Below, piece after piece: positions 43,833-53,016 of a DNA stretch of 60,968 nt (positions within the stretch are counted from its first letter, which is position 1; each line of letters starts with the position of its first letter). The notes below the pieces were generated by a model. The model saw only the letters and a list, made by a program, of their open reading frames with translations, did not search any database and was not told the DNA's origin. The stretch is taken from positions 1 to 60,968 of the forward strand of contig JAIBBD010000006.1 in assembly GCA_019694855.1 (NCBI GenBank), in the 5' to 3' direction. The DNA comes from Dehalococcoidia bacterium (GTDB taxonomy: Bacteria > Chloroflexota > Dehalococcoidia > UBA2979). Position numbers and translations under genes: made by a program.

Positions 43833-44590
43833 GCGGCCATCCACACGCGACACAGCCAGCGGGCAACGAGGCGCCTCGCGCCACCGGATGGGGACGCCAG
43901 TTCGTCAAGTTCAGCTTTTACCGTCTGCGCGATGAATTGCGGCAGGCCGACGCTGCCACACGAGCCGAGGCAGGCGCCTGCCTCGATGCACTCCTCTGCG
44001 GATCAGCAGAGCGCATGTTGACCCGGACCTACTCGACCGTCGGCACGAGGCGCGACACCGACCTCCTCGTCTGGCAGGTCGCCGATGAGCTCGACACGAT
44101 CACGGACTGGCACGCGTCGCTGCTGAACTCGCCTGTCGGCCCGCAGCTCGAGCGTTCCGCCTCGTACCTCTCGATGACGATGCGCTCGCTCTACGAGAAC
44201 CCGCTGCACGATGGCGCCTCGGGGCGTGACCGGCTCCGCGCGGACGAGAGCGGCGCGCGCTATCTCTTCGTGTATCCGATGGTGAAGACGCGCGAGTGGT
44301 ACCGGCTGCCGAAGTCGGAACGCCAGCGCATGATGGACGAGCACATCGCCATCGGACACGCGTACCACGGCATCCGCATCAATACGACCTACTCGTACGG
44401 TCTGGACGACCAGGAGTTCGTCGTGGCCTTCGAAGGCGATCACCCCGGTGAGTTCCTCGCCCTCGTCCGCGAGCTGCGCGAGTCCGAGGCGTCAGCCTTC
44501 ACGGAGCGGGACACCCCGATGTACACGTGCCGGCGCATGCCGCTGGACAACCTCCTGCGCCATGTCGGGCTGGCGGGCGTCGCCACGTGA
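43829..44590 (+). CDS. hemQ: Coproheme decarboxylase-like protein of the chlorite dismutase family
   Basis: The 253-aa protein matches HemQ/ChdC, which converts coproheme to haem b by two oxidative decarboxylations. Key stretches are QFVKFSFYRLRDELRQAD, DTDLLVWQVADELDTI, YLFVYPMVKTREWYRLPK (with the YPM-x-K tyrosine region used in HemQ catalysis) and RMMDEHIAIGHAYHGI, giving a proximal-His candidate. Its GTG overlaps the ahbAB stop by 4 bp. HemQ next to AhbAB, rather than AhbD, suggests that haem is finished by a chlorite-dismutase-type enzyme. A plain chlorite dismutase is less likely given the YPM-x-K motif. Confidence 0.85.
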   Translation: MSGHPHATQPAGNEAPRATGWGRQFVKFSFYRLRDELRQADAATRAEAGACLDALLCGSAERMLTRTYSTVGTRRDTDLLVWQVADELDTITDWHASLLNSPVGPQLERSASYLSMTMRSLYENPLHDGASGRDRLRADESGARYLFVYPMVKTREWYRLPKSERQRMMDEHIAIGHAYHGIRINTTYSYGLDDQEFVVAFEGDHPGEFLALVRELRESEASAFTERDTPMYTCRRMPLDNLLRHVGLAGVAT

Positions 44591-45315
44591 TGGCCGCGAG
44601 CCCGCGTGAGGTTGCGCCGCCGGGTGGCCGGAAATACACTGCAGATCTTGCAGACTTCGACCAGCATTTTGGTGAGATTTTGGATCAGACGCTCACGAAC
44701 GGGACGGCTGGATCCACCCGCTGGGTAAACCTCGGGCGAGCGTGCGAGATCCTCGGAGTGAACGAGTCCACCGTCCGCCGCTGGGCTGACTCCGGCGAAA
44801 TCCGCTGCTTCCGCACCCCCGGCGGCCACCGTCGCTTCGCCGAGAGCGACCTCTACGCCATGACCGAGAGCGGCGGCCGCCGCCCCGAGAGCGACCTCGA
44901 AACTGCCGCCGTCTCCCGCATCCGCCGTCAGCTGCATGCGGGGAGCAAGAGCGGCCCCGCCGGCTGGTACGCAACCCTCGAGGAGGAGGAGCGCGACGTC
45001 CTGCGCCCGCTCGGACGGCGGCTCGTCGAGCTCGTGGGCGACTACATCTCACGCCGAGGCCGTCGAGCGCAGGTGGAGCACGAGGTCGACGAAATCGGCC
45101 GCCGCTACGGTCAGATCCTGCACGAACGCGGCATGCCTCTCATGCGTGCCGTGCAGGCGTTCACGTTCTTCCGACGCTCGCTCGACGAGACTGCGAAGCG
45201 GCTCGCCGAACGCAATAGCATGACCGGCGAGGAGGCCGCGCGTGCCCGTGAGGACATCGCGGGCCTCGCCGACCGCGTGCTACTCGGCCTCGCGGCCGCG
45301 TACGATCCTCGATAG
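44590..45315 (+). CDS. MerR/excisionase-type HTH regulator within the tetrapyrrole operon
   Basis: The 241-aa protein has a BldC/MerR-like winged HTH near residues 48-90: LGRACEILGVNESTVRRWADSGEIRCFRTPGGHRRFAESDL. The C-terminal half (about 130-240) is helical and resembles the N-terminal RsbRD/co-antagonist-type domain: LRPLGRRLVELVGDYISRRGRRAQ and LMRAVQAFTFFRRSLDETAKRLAE. That part could sense haem, redox or a partner. The ATG at 44590 overlaps the hemQ stop by one base. A role as regulator of this operon is inferred from position. Confidence 0.78.
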   Translation: MAASPREVAPPGGRKYTADLADFDQHFGEILDQTLTNGTAGSTRWVNLGRACEILGVNESTVRRWADSGEIRCFRTPGGHRRFAESDLYAMTESGGRRPESDLETAAVSRIRRQLHAGSKSGPAGWYATLEEEERDVLRPLGRRLVELVGDYISRRGRRAQVEHEVDEIGRRYGQILHERGMPLMRAVQAFTFFRRSLDETAKRLAERNSMTGEEAARAREDIAGLADRVLLGLAAAYDPR

Positions 45316-45321
45316 CTCGCT

Positions 45322-46032
45322 ATGGGGTACTACCCGATCTTCGTCGAGATGAACGGTCGCTCGGTGCTCCTCGTGGGCGGAGGACACGTGGCGCTCGAGA
45401 AGATCGGGAAGCTCGTGCAGGCCGGAGCGCGCGTGACCGTGGTCGCGCCCGAGTTGATCGCCCCGATCCGTGCATTCATCGACCGGGGTGATGCGTCGTG
45501 GCGCCAGCGACGCTACGAGCCCGGCGACACCGAGGGGTTTGACCTCGTCATGGTCGCGACCGATGACGGCGAGGTGAACTCGACCGTCGCCGCCGAGGCG
45601 CGCGCCGCCGGAATCTGGGTCAACGCTGCCGACGACGTCAGGAACTGCGACTTCATCCTCCCGGCTCTCGCCCAGCGTGGGACGATCGCGATCGCCGCCT
45701 CGACCGGCGGCTCCAGCCCCGCGCTCGCACGCTGGCTTCGGGAACGCCTCGAGGAGTTCCTGAGCGACGAGGTCGTGGCCCTGGGCGACCTACTCGCCGA
45801 TGTCCGCCGCCTCGCACGTGAGCGCGATCGCGCCTGTGCAGCCACTTGCGACCGCACTCGCACGCCTCCTCCGTTGCTCTGCGGCAGCTGCCCCAACCGC
45901 ATCACGCCCGACGCATGGCAGGCGGCCATCGACGACGAACTGCGCGCGCTTCTTCTCCAGGGCGAGTACGAGGCCGCGAGGGCGCGCCTCGTGCGCACGC
46001 TGGGCATCGACCGTCCGCTGGTGCAGCCGTGA
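45322..46032 (+). CDS. Precorrin-2 dehydrogenase / sirohydrochlorin ferrochelatase-like
   Basis: The enzyme oxidises precorrin-2 with NAD+ and may insert iron to give siroheme (CysG N-terminal/Met8 type). The 236-aa protein starts MGYYPIFVEMNGRSVLLVGGGHVALEKI, with the GGGxVA nucleotide fold. It continues with WVNAADDVRNCDFILPA and IAASTGGSSPALARWLRERLE. An unusual cysteine group is present in the tail: Cys172, Cys176, Cys187 and Cys190 (ACAATCDRTR and LLCGSCPNRI). It lies six bases after the HTH gene. Confidence 0.88.
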   Translation: MGYYPIFVEMNGRSVLLVGGGHVALEKIGKLVQAGARVTVVAPELIAPIRAFIDRGDASWRQRRYEPGDTEGFDLVMVATDDGEVNSTVAAEARAAGIWVNAADDVRNCDFILPALAQRGTIAIAASTGGSSPALARWLRERLEEFLSDEVVALGDLLADVRRLARERDRACAATCDRTRTPPPLLCGSCPNRITPDAWQAAIDDELRALLLQGEYEAARARLVRTLGIDRPLVQP

Positions 46033-46045
46033 GCGAGGCGCCGCG

Positions 46046-47314
46046 ATGCTGACACTCGTTGGCCTCAGCCACCAGACCGCAGCCCTCGAGGTACGGGAAC
46101 AGCTCGCGATCCCCGCGGACGAGCTGCCCGCGACGCTGGGCGCGTTGCGCGAACGCTTTGGCGCGGGCGCGATCCTTGCTACCTGCAACCGCCTCGAGCT
46201 CTATCTTCCCGGCGACCACGCCCGCGAAGACGTGCTCGCCTTCCTGTCGGACCAGGCGGGCCTCGACGTGTCGCTCGCCGCGGCGCATTTCGCGGCACTC
46301 CACGACCGCGACGCGGTGCGCCACCTCTATTCCGTCGCCGGCGGCATCGACTCAATGGTGCTGGGCGAGTCCGAGGTGCTGGGCCAGGTGCGCGCCGCCT
46401 TCTCGGCCTCGGTCGCCGCCGGCTGTGACGACGCGCTGCTCTCGAGGCTCTTCCACACGGCGATCCGCCTGGGACGGCGCGCCCGCACGGAGACCGCCAT
46501 CGGGCGCCACGCCCTGTCCGTCTCCTCGATCTCGGTGCAGCAGGCGCGCCTGCTGTGCCCGGAGCTTCCCGAGGCGACCGTCCTCGTCATCGGCGCTGGG
46601 GAGGCCGGCCGGCTCGCGGCGGCCGCGCTCGTCGAGCAGGGTGTGCGAGACGTGCTCGTCGCGAACCGCACCCGGGAGCGCGCCGAGGACCTCGCGGCCG
46701 AACTCGGCGGCGTCGCCTGTTCGCTGGACGAACTGGACGAGGCGCTGCCGCGGGCGGACGTCGTGATCGCGGCCGCCGATGCGCCCTCGCCCCTGGTGAC
46801 CCGCGCCATGGTCGACGCGGCGATGGAACAGCGCCGTCGACGCCCGCTGCTGCTGGTCGACATCGGCGTGCCGAGGGACATCGACCACACGGTTGGTGAG
46901 TTGCCCGGCGTGACGTACTACGACCTCGACGGGCTACAGGCCATCGCTGCCGAGCACTACGCCGTCCGCGCCGGCGAGGTCGCGACGGTTCAGACCATGG
47001 TCGACGAGGAAACGGACCGCTTCGTCGAGTGGTGGGAGCAGCTCCAGGTCGTGCCGACCATCGCCGCGCTCACCGACCGCGCCGAGCGGCTGCGCTCCAC
47101 GGAGCTAGCAAAGACGCTGCGCCGGCTGAACGTGGGTGACGAGGAACGCGCGCACCTCGAGGCCCTCACGCGAGCGCTCGTGAAGCAGATCCTGCACGAC
47201 CCTATCGCCACCCTGCGCGAGCGAGGCGACCGCGAGGTCTACATCGACGCCGTGCGGAAGCTCTTCCGGCTCGACGACGAACCGGGCGACCTCGAAAACC
47301 GCGAACTCAGTTGA
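46046..47314 (+). CDS. hemA: Glutamyl-tRNA reductase
   Basis: HemA makes glutamate-1-semialdehyde from glutamyl-tRNA, the first committed step. The 422-aa protein has MLTLVGLSHQTAALEVREQLAI, the catalytic Cys in LATCNRLELYLPG, GIDSMVLGESEVLGQVR and the NADPH fold VLVIGAGEAGRLAAAAL. DIGVPRDIDHTVGEL and the C-terminal dimerisation helices are present. ATG at 46046 is chosen from the family N-terminus; the longer frame from 45800 is shadow. TTG of hemC overlaps its stop by 4 bp. Confidence 0.95.
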   Translation: MLTLVGLSHQTAALEVREQLAIPADELPATLGALRERFGAGAILATCNRLELYLPGDHAREDVLAFLSDQAGLDVSLAAAHFAALHDRDAVRHLYSVAGGIDSMVLGESEVLGQVRAAFSASVAAGCDDALLSRLFHTAIRLGRRARTETAIGRHALSVSSISVQQARLLCPELPEATVLVIGAGEAGRLAAAALVEQGVRDVLVANRTRERAEDLAAELGGVACSLDELDEALPRADVVIAAADAPSPLVTRAMVDAAMEQRRRRPLLLVDIGVPRDIDHTVGELPGVTYYDLDGLQAIAAEHYAVRAGEVATVQTMVDEETDRFVEWWEQLQVVPTIAALTDRAERLRSTELAKTLRRLNVGDEERAHLEALTRALVKQILHDPIATLRERGDREVYIDAVRKLFRLDDEPGDLENRELS

Positions 47315-48222
47315 CCCACCTCCGGCTCGCGACGCGCGGCTTCGCGCTCGCGCTCGCCCAGAGCGAGCTGGTCGCTGCCGCCCTGCGTGCGGCCGACCCG
47401 GCGGTCGAGGTCGAGTTCGTCGAGGTGCACACCGAGGGCGACGCGGACCGCCGCACACCCCTGAGCATCCTCGGCGGGCGCGGCGTCTTCGTCCGTGCGG
47501 TCGAGGAAGCGCTCCTCGAGGGGCGCGCGGACATCGCTATGCACTCGCTCAAAGACGTGCCGACCACGGTTCCGGAGGGACTCGTGCTCGGGGCGTTCCT
47601 CGAACGCGGCGACCCACGCGACGTCCTCGTGGCGTCCGGCGGGCGACGCCTGCGAGACCTGCCTCCCGGCGCCGTGGTCGGCACCAGTTCGAACCGCCGC
47701 GCCGCGCTGCTGCACGCCCTGCGGCCCGACCTCGACGTGCGGGACGTCCGCGGCAACGTCGACACGCGCGTACGGCGGGTAGCCGAGGGCGCGTACGACG
47801 CCGTATTGATCGCGGCGGCCGGCCTCGACCGGCTTGGCCGCCTGCGGGAAGCGACTCAGCTGTTTGAGGCGATGGAGTTCCTGCCGGCGCCGGGACAGGG
47901 GACGATCGTCGTCGAGTGCCGCGCCGGCGACGATGCGACGCGCGGTCTCCTCGATCAGATCGACCACGCACCCACACGCGCCGCAGCCATCGCCGAGCGC
48001 AGCTTCCTTGCCGCGCTCGGCAGCGGGTGCACGCTGCCGGTCGGCGCCTACGCGCAGGTGGATGACGGCCTGCTCGTGCTGCGCGCGATGGTCGCCAGCG
48101 AGGCGAGCGGCACGCCCTTCTTTGGCGACGCGACGGGGCCGCTCGATCAGGCGGAAGCGCTCGGAAGAGGGCTGGGCGAGCGGCTGCTCGCCGCTGCTTC
48201 GCCTGACGCGACGGGCCAGTGA
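47311..48222 (+). CDS. hemC: Hydroxymethylbilane synthase
   Basis: HemC joins four porphobilinogens into hydroxymethylbilane on a dipyrromethane cofactor. The 303-aa protein shows LATRGFALALAQSELVAAAL, ADIAMHSLKDVPTTVPEGL (substrate-binding), VVGTSSNRRAALL and DVRGNVDTRVRRVAEGAYDAVLIAAAGLDRL. The cofactor Cys is in LGSGCTLPVGAYAQ. The start TTG at 47311 overlaps the hemA stop and gives the standard N-terminus. Confidence 0.95.
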   Translation: MTHLRLATRGFALALAQSELVAAALRAADPAVEVEFVEVHTEGDADRRTPLSILGGRGVFVRAVEEALLEGRADIAMHSLKDVPTTVPEGLVLGAFLERGDPRDVLVASGGRRLRDLPPGAVVGTSSNRRAALLHALRPDLDVRDVRGNVDTRVRRVAEGAYDAVLIAAAGLDRLGRLREATQLFEAMEFLPAPGQGTIVVECRAGDDATRGLLDQIDHAPTRAAAIAERSFLAALGSGCTLPVGAYAQVDDGLLVLRAMVASEASGTPFFGDATGPLDQAEALGRGLGERLLAAASPDATGQ

Positions 48223-49790
48223 CGGCCCGCCCCATCGCGCATGGCCGCGCCAGCGGTCACGTCTGGCTCGTCGGCGCCGGGCCGGGCGACCCCGGCCTCA
48301 TTACCCGCGCTGGCCTCGAAGCGCTCCGTCGCGCCGATGTGGTCCTCTACGACCGCCTCGGCACGGCCGACCTGCTCGACGAATGCCGTGAGGACGCTCT
48401 CCTGATCGACGTCGGCAAGGCCCCCGGCCGCCAGGCGATGGCGCAGGAGGAGATCAACGCCGAGCTCATCGAGCACGGCCGCGCCGGACGACGTGTGGTG
48501 CGCTTGAAGGGCGGTGACCCCTTCGTGTTCGGGCGCGGCGGCGAGGAAGCCGAGGCGCTCGCGGCGGCGCGCATCGCGTGCACCGTCGTGCCCGGCGTCA
48601 CCTCGGCCATCGGCGGTCTGGCCGCTGCCGGCATCCCGGTGACACATCGGGGCGTGGCCGCCTCGTTCGCCGTCGTCACGGGCCACGAGGCGCCCGACCG
48701 CTCCACCGAGGGCGTCGACTGGACTCGTCTCGCCACCGCCGTGGACACCATCGTCGTCCTCATGGGCGTCGGTCGCCTGGAGTCGATCGCCGCCGCCCTC
48801 ATCGCCGGGGGTCGTGACTCGCGAACCCCGGCGGCCCTGGTGCAGCAGGCATCCACGCCAGCCCAGCGTGTCCTCGAGGCGACACTGGGCGAGATCGCGG
48901 TGGCGGCGCGGGATGCCGGCATCGAGGCCCCCGCGCTCCTCGTCGTCGGAGAGGTGGCGGCGCTCCGCGACCGGCTCGCGCTGGCGCCCTCCGGACCGCT
49001 CGCTGGCAAACGCGTGCTCGTGACGCGTACCCGGCGGCAGGCCTCCGCCCTGGCCGACGCCCTGCGGCGCGAGGGCGCCGTGCCGCTGCTCCTCCCGGCG
49101 ATCGAACTCGAGCGGCACGCCGACGCCGAGCAGGCCCGCGAGGCGGGCGGTCGGCTGCGCGCCCACGAGTACGGCTGGGCTGTCTTCACCTCGGAGAACG
49201 CCGTCGATACCGCCTTCGAACTGCTCGAAGCGGAACGAGTTGACGCGCGAGCCTTCGCCGGGGTCCGGCTCTGTGCCGTGGGCACTGCAACCGCCGAGGC
49301 GCTCCGCCGGCATGGACTGCTCGCGGACCTCCTGCCCGCCGAGGCGGACGGCGACGGCGTGCTGCGTGCACTCCTCGAGGCGGGCATCGCGGGCCAGCGC
49401 GTCCTGCTCCCTCGTGCCGAGGGCGCCCGTGCCGCGCTGCCAGACGGCCTCCGTGCGGCCGGCGCGACGGTCGACGAACTGGCGCTCTACCTCGCCGCAC
49501 CACCGGCCGCACCCTCACCGCGCACGCTGGAACGTGTACGGCGGGGAGAGGTAGACGTGGTCACGTTCACCTCGTCTTCGACGGTCAGCAACCTCGCTAC
49601 ACTGCTGGAAGGCGACCTGGAGCCCGTGCGCAGCGCCATCGTCGCATGCATCGGGCCACAGACCGCCGCGACCGCCCGTGACGTCGGCCTCGACCCGACC
49701 GTGGTCGCCAGCGACCGCAGCGTCGAAGGCCTTGTACAGGCGCTCCTCGAGCATTTCGGGGGCGACGCCGATCCGGAGTTTGCGGAATGA
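48219..49790 (+). CDS. cobA-hemD: Fused uroporphyrinogen-III C-methyltransferase and uroporphyrinogen-III synthase
   Basis: The 523-aa fusion has an N-terminal CobA/SUMT half (about residues 1-255): [60 protein letters not shown] and [10 protein letters not shown] HemD half follows: [33 protein letters not shown] and [16 protein letters not shown]. One polypeptide thus makes uroporphyrinogen III and methylates it to precorrin-2, committing the flux to siroheme. GTG at 48219 overlaps the hemC stop. The fusion is known in other bacteria. Confidence 0.95.
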   Translation: MTARPIAHGRASGHVWLVGAGPGDPGLITRAGLEALRRADVVLYDRLGTADLLDECREDALLIDVGKAPGRQAMAQEEINAELIEHGRAGRRVVRLKGGDPFVFGRGGEEAEALAAARIACTVVPGVTSAIGGLAAAGIPVTHRGVAASFAVVTGHEAPDRSTEGVDWTRLATAVDTIVVLMGVGRLESIAAALIAGGRDSRTPAALVQQASTPAQRVLEATLGEIAVAARDAGIEAPALLVVGEVAALRDRLALAPSGPLAGKRVLVTRTRRQASALADALRREGAVPLLLPAIELERHADAEQAREAGGRLRAHEYGWAVFTSENAVDTAFELLEAERVDARAFAGVRLCAVGTATAEALRRHGLLADLLPAEADGDGVLRALLEAGIAGQRVLLPRAEGARAALPDGLRAAGATVDELALYLAAPPAAPSPRTLERVRRGEVDVVTFTSSSTVSNLATLLEGDLEPVRSAIVACIGPQTAATARDVGLDPTVVASDRSVEGLVQALLEHFGGDADPEFAE

Positions 49791-50791
49791 CCCTGCTTGC
49801 CACCTCCACGGACTTCGTGCGCACGCGCCGCACCCGACGCACGGCAGGCCTGCGCGACCTCGTACGCGAGACCCGCCTCGACCCGGCGTCCTTCATCTAC
49901 CCGATGTTCGTGACACACGGCCGCAACCTGCGCGAACCGATCGCCTCGATGCCGGGGCAGGCCCGGCTGTCGCTCGATCAGTTGCCCGCCGAGGCCGCCG
50001 AACTCCGCGGCCTGGGGGTGCGTGCCGTCATGCTCTTCGGCATCCCCGCCTCGAAGGACGCTACCGGGAGCGAGGGCTATGCGAGCGACGGCATCGCCCA
50101 GCTGGCCACGCGCGTCCTCAAGGACGCCGACCCCGATCTGACCGTCGTGGGCGACGTCTGCCTCTGCGAGTACACCGACCACGGCCACTGCGGGCTCCTC
50201 GGCAGCGACGGCGAGGTCGACAACGACCGCTCCCTGCCGCTGCTCGCGGAGGCCGCAGTTTCGCTCGCCGAAGCGGGGGCGGACCTGATCGCGCCCTCCG
50301 ACATGATGGACGGGCGCGTCGAGGCGATTCGGCGGGCGCTTGATGAGGCCGGCCACGAGTCGCTGCCGATCATGTCCTACAGCGCGAAGTACGCCTCGGC
50401 CTTTTACGGCCCCTTCCGCGAGGCCGCCGACTCTGCGCCTCGGATGGGCCCGCCGCACCGACGGAGCTACCAGATGGACCCCGCCAACGTCCGCGAGGCC
50501 CTGCGTGAAGTCGCGGCAGACGAGCTCGAGCAGGCGGACATCGTGATGGTGAAGCCCGCGCTCGCCTATCTCGATGTCATTCGCGTCGTGAAGGAATCGA
50601 CCGACCTCCCGGTCGCGGCGTACAACGTCTCCGGTGAGTACGCGATGCTCAAGGCCGCTGCGATCAACGGCTGGCTCGACGAGCGTGCGGCGGTCCTCGA
50701 GACGTTGACCGCGATCCGGCGCGCGGGCGCCGATATCATCCTCACGTATCACGCGAAGGATGCGGCGCGCTGGCTCCGCGAGGATGCGTAG
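49787..50791 (+). CDS. hemB: Delta-aminolevulinic acid dehydratase (porphobilinogen synthase)
   Basis: HemB condenses two ALA molecules to porphobilinogen. The 334-aa protein has [32 protein letters not shown] (a Cys-rich metal site of the zinc-dependent type), [18 protein letters not shown], the Schiff-base Lys in [16 protein letters not shown] and the second in [16 protein letters not shown]. The stop overlap with cobA-hemD is 4 bp. Standard length. Confidence 0.96.
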   Translation: MTLLATSTDFVRTRRTRRTAGLRDLVRETRLDPASFIYPMFVTHGRNLREPIASMPGQARLSLDQLPAEAAELRGLGVRAVMLFGIPASKDATGSEGYASDGIAQLATRVLKDADPDLTVVGDVCLCEYTDHGHCGLLGSDGEVDNDRSLPLLAEAAVSLAEAGADLIAPSDMMDGRVEAIRRALDEAGHESLPIMSYSAKYASAFYGPFREAADSAPRMGPPHRRSYQMDPANVREALREVAADELEQADIVMVKPALAYLDVIRVVKESTDLPVAAYNVSGEYAMLKAAAINGWLDERAAVLETLTAIRRAGADIILTYHAKDAARWLREDA

Positions 50792-50822
50792 CGCTCCCGC
50801 CACGACCCCGAAAGGCAACGCG

Positions 50823-51617
50823 ATGACGACCGCCGGGACGACGGAGCAGGTGGAGCCGGCCGAGGAGCGGACGCCCCTCGACCTCGCCACCATCAAGGCG
50901 GTGGCCTTCGACGCCTACGGCACGCTGTTCCACTGGGACTTCCTCCTCGCGGTGCAGGAAGTGCTCGACCAGCAGGGTCTGGGCGGCAACCACGAGGAGG
51001 TCGCGAAGACCTTCCAGGACGAGGCGTTTCGCAAGGTGAGCGTCTGGGCCGAGCACTCCGGCGAGGACGGCAAGCTCGACCGCAAGCGCCTCGCCGACGG
51101 CCCGCCGCCGCCCTGGATCGCGACATGGGAAACGTGGCGACGGCAATTCGAGTACACCTTCGAGAAGTTCGAGCTGGCCGGTGACCCCGTCCAGGGCGCC
51201 AACCACCTCCGCAAGGTGCTCAGCCACGCTCCTGCCTACCCGGACGCCTTCGACAGCATCGAACGCATCGCCAGCCGCTACCTGGTGGGTCTCATGTCGA
51301 ACGCCGACGAGGACTTCCTGCAGAGCGCGGTGTCGGTGAACCGGCTGCGCTTCTCCGTGATCCAGTCCTCCGAGTCGCTCCGGATCTACAAGCCAAACCG
51401 TGCAGCGTTCCTCGCGCTTGCGAAGCGCTTTAGCTGCGAGCCGCGCGAGGTGCTCTACGTCGGCGACACCCCGGGCGCCGACGTGGCGGGTGCGCTGAAC
51501 GCCGGGCTGCGGGCAGCCTACCTCCGCCGCAACGAAGCCGAATACCCGCAGGAGACCGCGCTTCCCGACATCGAGACCCGCTCACTGGCCGAGCTAACGG
51601 CGATCCTCGTCTCATGA
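50823..51617 (+). CDS. HAD-superfamily hydrolase, haloacid dehalogenase type II-like
   Basis: The 264-aa protein has the HAD motif I as [12 protein letters not shown] (nucleophile Asp), motif II region [12 protein letters not shown], and motifs III/IV with [15 protein letters not shown] and [23 protein letters not shown]. Its likely role is a phosphatase or dehalogenase; the substrate is unknown. The position between hemB and hemL (4-bp overlap with hemL) makes an unassigned part in tetrapyrrole metabolism possible. ATG 50823 is chosen because it is preceded by an AAAGGCAACG leader and clears the hemB stop. Confidence 0.82.
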   Translation: MTTAGTTEQVEPAEERTPLDLATIKAVAFDAYGTLFHWDFLLAVQEVLDQQGLGGNHEEVAKTFQDEAFRKVSVWAEHSGEDGKLDRKRLADGPPPPWIATWETWRRQFEYTFEKFELAGDPVQGANHLRKVLSHAPAYPDAFDSIERIASRYLVGLMSNADEDFLQSAVSVNRLRFSVIQSSESLRIYKPNRAAFLALAKRFSCEPREVLYVGDTPGADVAGALNAGLRAAYLRRNEAEYPQETALPDIETRSLAELTAILVS

Positions 51618-52918
51618 CCCCCGAGCGCGTGCACAGCGTTTCCCGCGCCGCGATGGAGCGTGCTCGGCGCGTGCTGCCCGGCGGCGTGGATTCGCCCGTC
51701 CGCGCCTATCGCGCCGTCGGTGGAGACCCGGTCGTGCTTGCGAGCGGCGCCGGCGCCCGTGTCCGCGACGTCGACGGCAACGAGTACATCGACTACGTCG
51801 GCTCGTTTGGCCCGCTCATCCTCGGTCATGCCCATCCCGCGGTGGTCGAGGCCGTGCGGTCGGCGGCCGGTCGAGGCACCTCATTTGGCGCGCCCACCGA
51901 GGCCGAAGCCGAGCTGGCCGAGCGCGTAATCGCCGCCGTCCCCTCGATCGAGATGGTGCGCTTCGTCAACTCGGGCACCGAGGCCACGATGACCGCGATC
52001 CGACTCGCGCGCGCAATCACCGGCCGCGATCTCATCCTCAAGTTCGACGGCGGGTACCACGGACATGCGGACGGTCTCCTCGCCGCCGCCGGCTCCGGCG
52101 TCGCCACGCTGGGGCTGCCGGACTCACCGGGCGTGCCCGCCGCCTTCGCTGCCCAGACGCTCGTCGTCCCCTACAACGACCTCGAGGCCGTCCGCGCTGC
52201 CTTCGAGCGGCATCCGGGGGCCATCGCCTGCATCATTGTTGAGCCCGTCGCCGGCAACATGGGACTCGTCGCTCCGCAGCCGGGGTTCCTCGAGGGCCTG
52301 CGCGCCCTGTGCGACGCCAGTGGCGCGCTACTCCTTTTCGACGAGGTGATCACGGGCTTCCGGGTGGCCCGAGGCGGTGCACAGGCACGCTACTCGGTGC
52401 GTCCGGACCTGACCGCCCTCGGTAAGATCATCGGGGGCGGTCTGCCCGTCGGCGCGTACGGAGGGCCACGGGCGCTCATGGAGCGCATGGCGCCCGCGGG
52501 CGACGTCTACCAGGCGGGCACCCTGTCCGGAAACCCGCTCGCCATGGCCGCTGGCATCGCCACCCTCGACGCGCTGGCCGCCGACGAGGACGCCTACCAC
52601 CGGCTCGATGAGCTGGGCGCGCGGCTGCAGGCAGGGCTCGAGGCAGCGGCGGCCAGCGCCGGCGTACCGTTGGCCGTCGGGCGCGTGGGCTCGGTGCTCA
52701 CGCCGTTCTTTCGCCCTTCCCCACCCGTGAATTACTCGGAAGCCCGCGAGTCGGATACGGCCCGCTTCGCCCGCTTCCATCGAGGCATGCTCGAGCGCGG
52801 CATCCTGCTGCCACCCTCGCAGTTTGAATGCTGGTTCGTGTCCCTCGCGCACGACGAGGCGCTCATCGACGAGACCATCGAGGCCGCCGCCGCGGCACTC
52901 CTCGAGCGCGAGCCGTAG
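51614..52918 (+). CDS. hemL: Glutamate-1-semialdehyde 2,1-aminomutase
   Basis: HemL converts glutamate-1-semialdehyde to ALA using PLP/PMP. The 434-aa protein has [70 protein letters not shown] and the PLP Lys in [36 protein letters not shown] is typical. It closes the tetrapyrrole run. Confidence 0.96.
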   Translation: MTPERVHSVSRAAMERARRVLPGGVDSPVRAYRAVGGDPVVLASGAGARVRDVDGNEYIDYVGSFGPLILGHAHPAVVEAVRSAAGRGTSFGAPTEAEAELAERVIAAVPSIEMVRFVNSGTEATMTAIRLARAITGRDLILKFDGGYHGHADGLLAAAGSGVATLGLPDSPGVPAAFAAQTLVVPYNDLEAVRAAFERHPGAIACIIVEPVAGNMGLVAPQPGFLEGLRALCDASGALLLFDEVITGFRVARGGAQARYSVRPDLTALGKIIGGGLPVGAYGGPRALMERMAPAGDVYQAGTLSGNPLAMAAGIATLDALAADEDAYHRLDELGARLQAGLEAAAASAGVPLAVGRVGSVLTPFFRPSPPVNYSEARESDTARFARFHRGMLERGILLPPSQFECWFVSLAHDEALIDETIEAAAAALLEREP

Positions 52919-52932
52919 CGGCGGGACGGTGT

Positions 52933-52962
52933 TTGCGAGCTATCCACACGGCCACCTATACT
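52933..52962 (+). promoter_or_regulatory. dnaN promoter candidate overlapping a DnaA-box-like site
   Basis: TTGCGA (52933-52938) and TATACT (52957-52962) are separated by 18 bp. Inside the spacer CTATCCACA (52940-52948) differs from the consensus DnaA box TTATCCACA at one base. DnaA binding would overlap the promoter and could tie dnaN expression to DnaA level. Confidence 0.5.
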
Positions 52963-53016
52963 GCACAGTGCGTGTAAACGCTCAGCGATTGAGCAATTAA
53001 GGCCGGGAGCAAGCGC

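Noticed and set aside
43829-44590. Chlorite dismutase working with a (per)chlorate reductase
   Set aside because: It would fit the molybdoenzyme operon, but the protein has the HemQ-type YPM-x-K motif and is coupled to ahbAB in a haem operon.
52919-53016. Chromosomal origin next to dnaN
   Set aside because: Only one DnaA-box-like nonamer, no AT-rich unwinding region and no dnaA, gyrB or recF neighbours.
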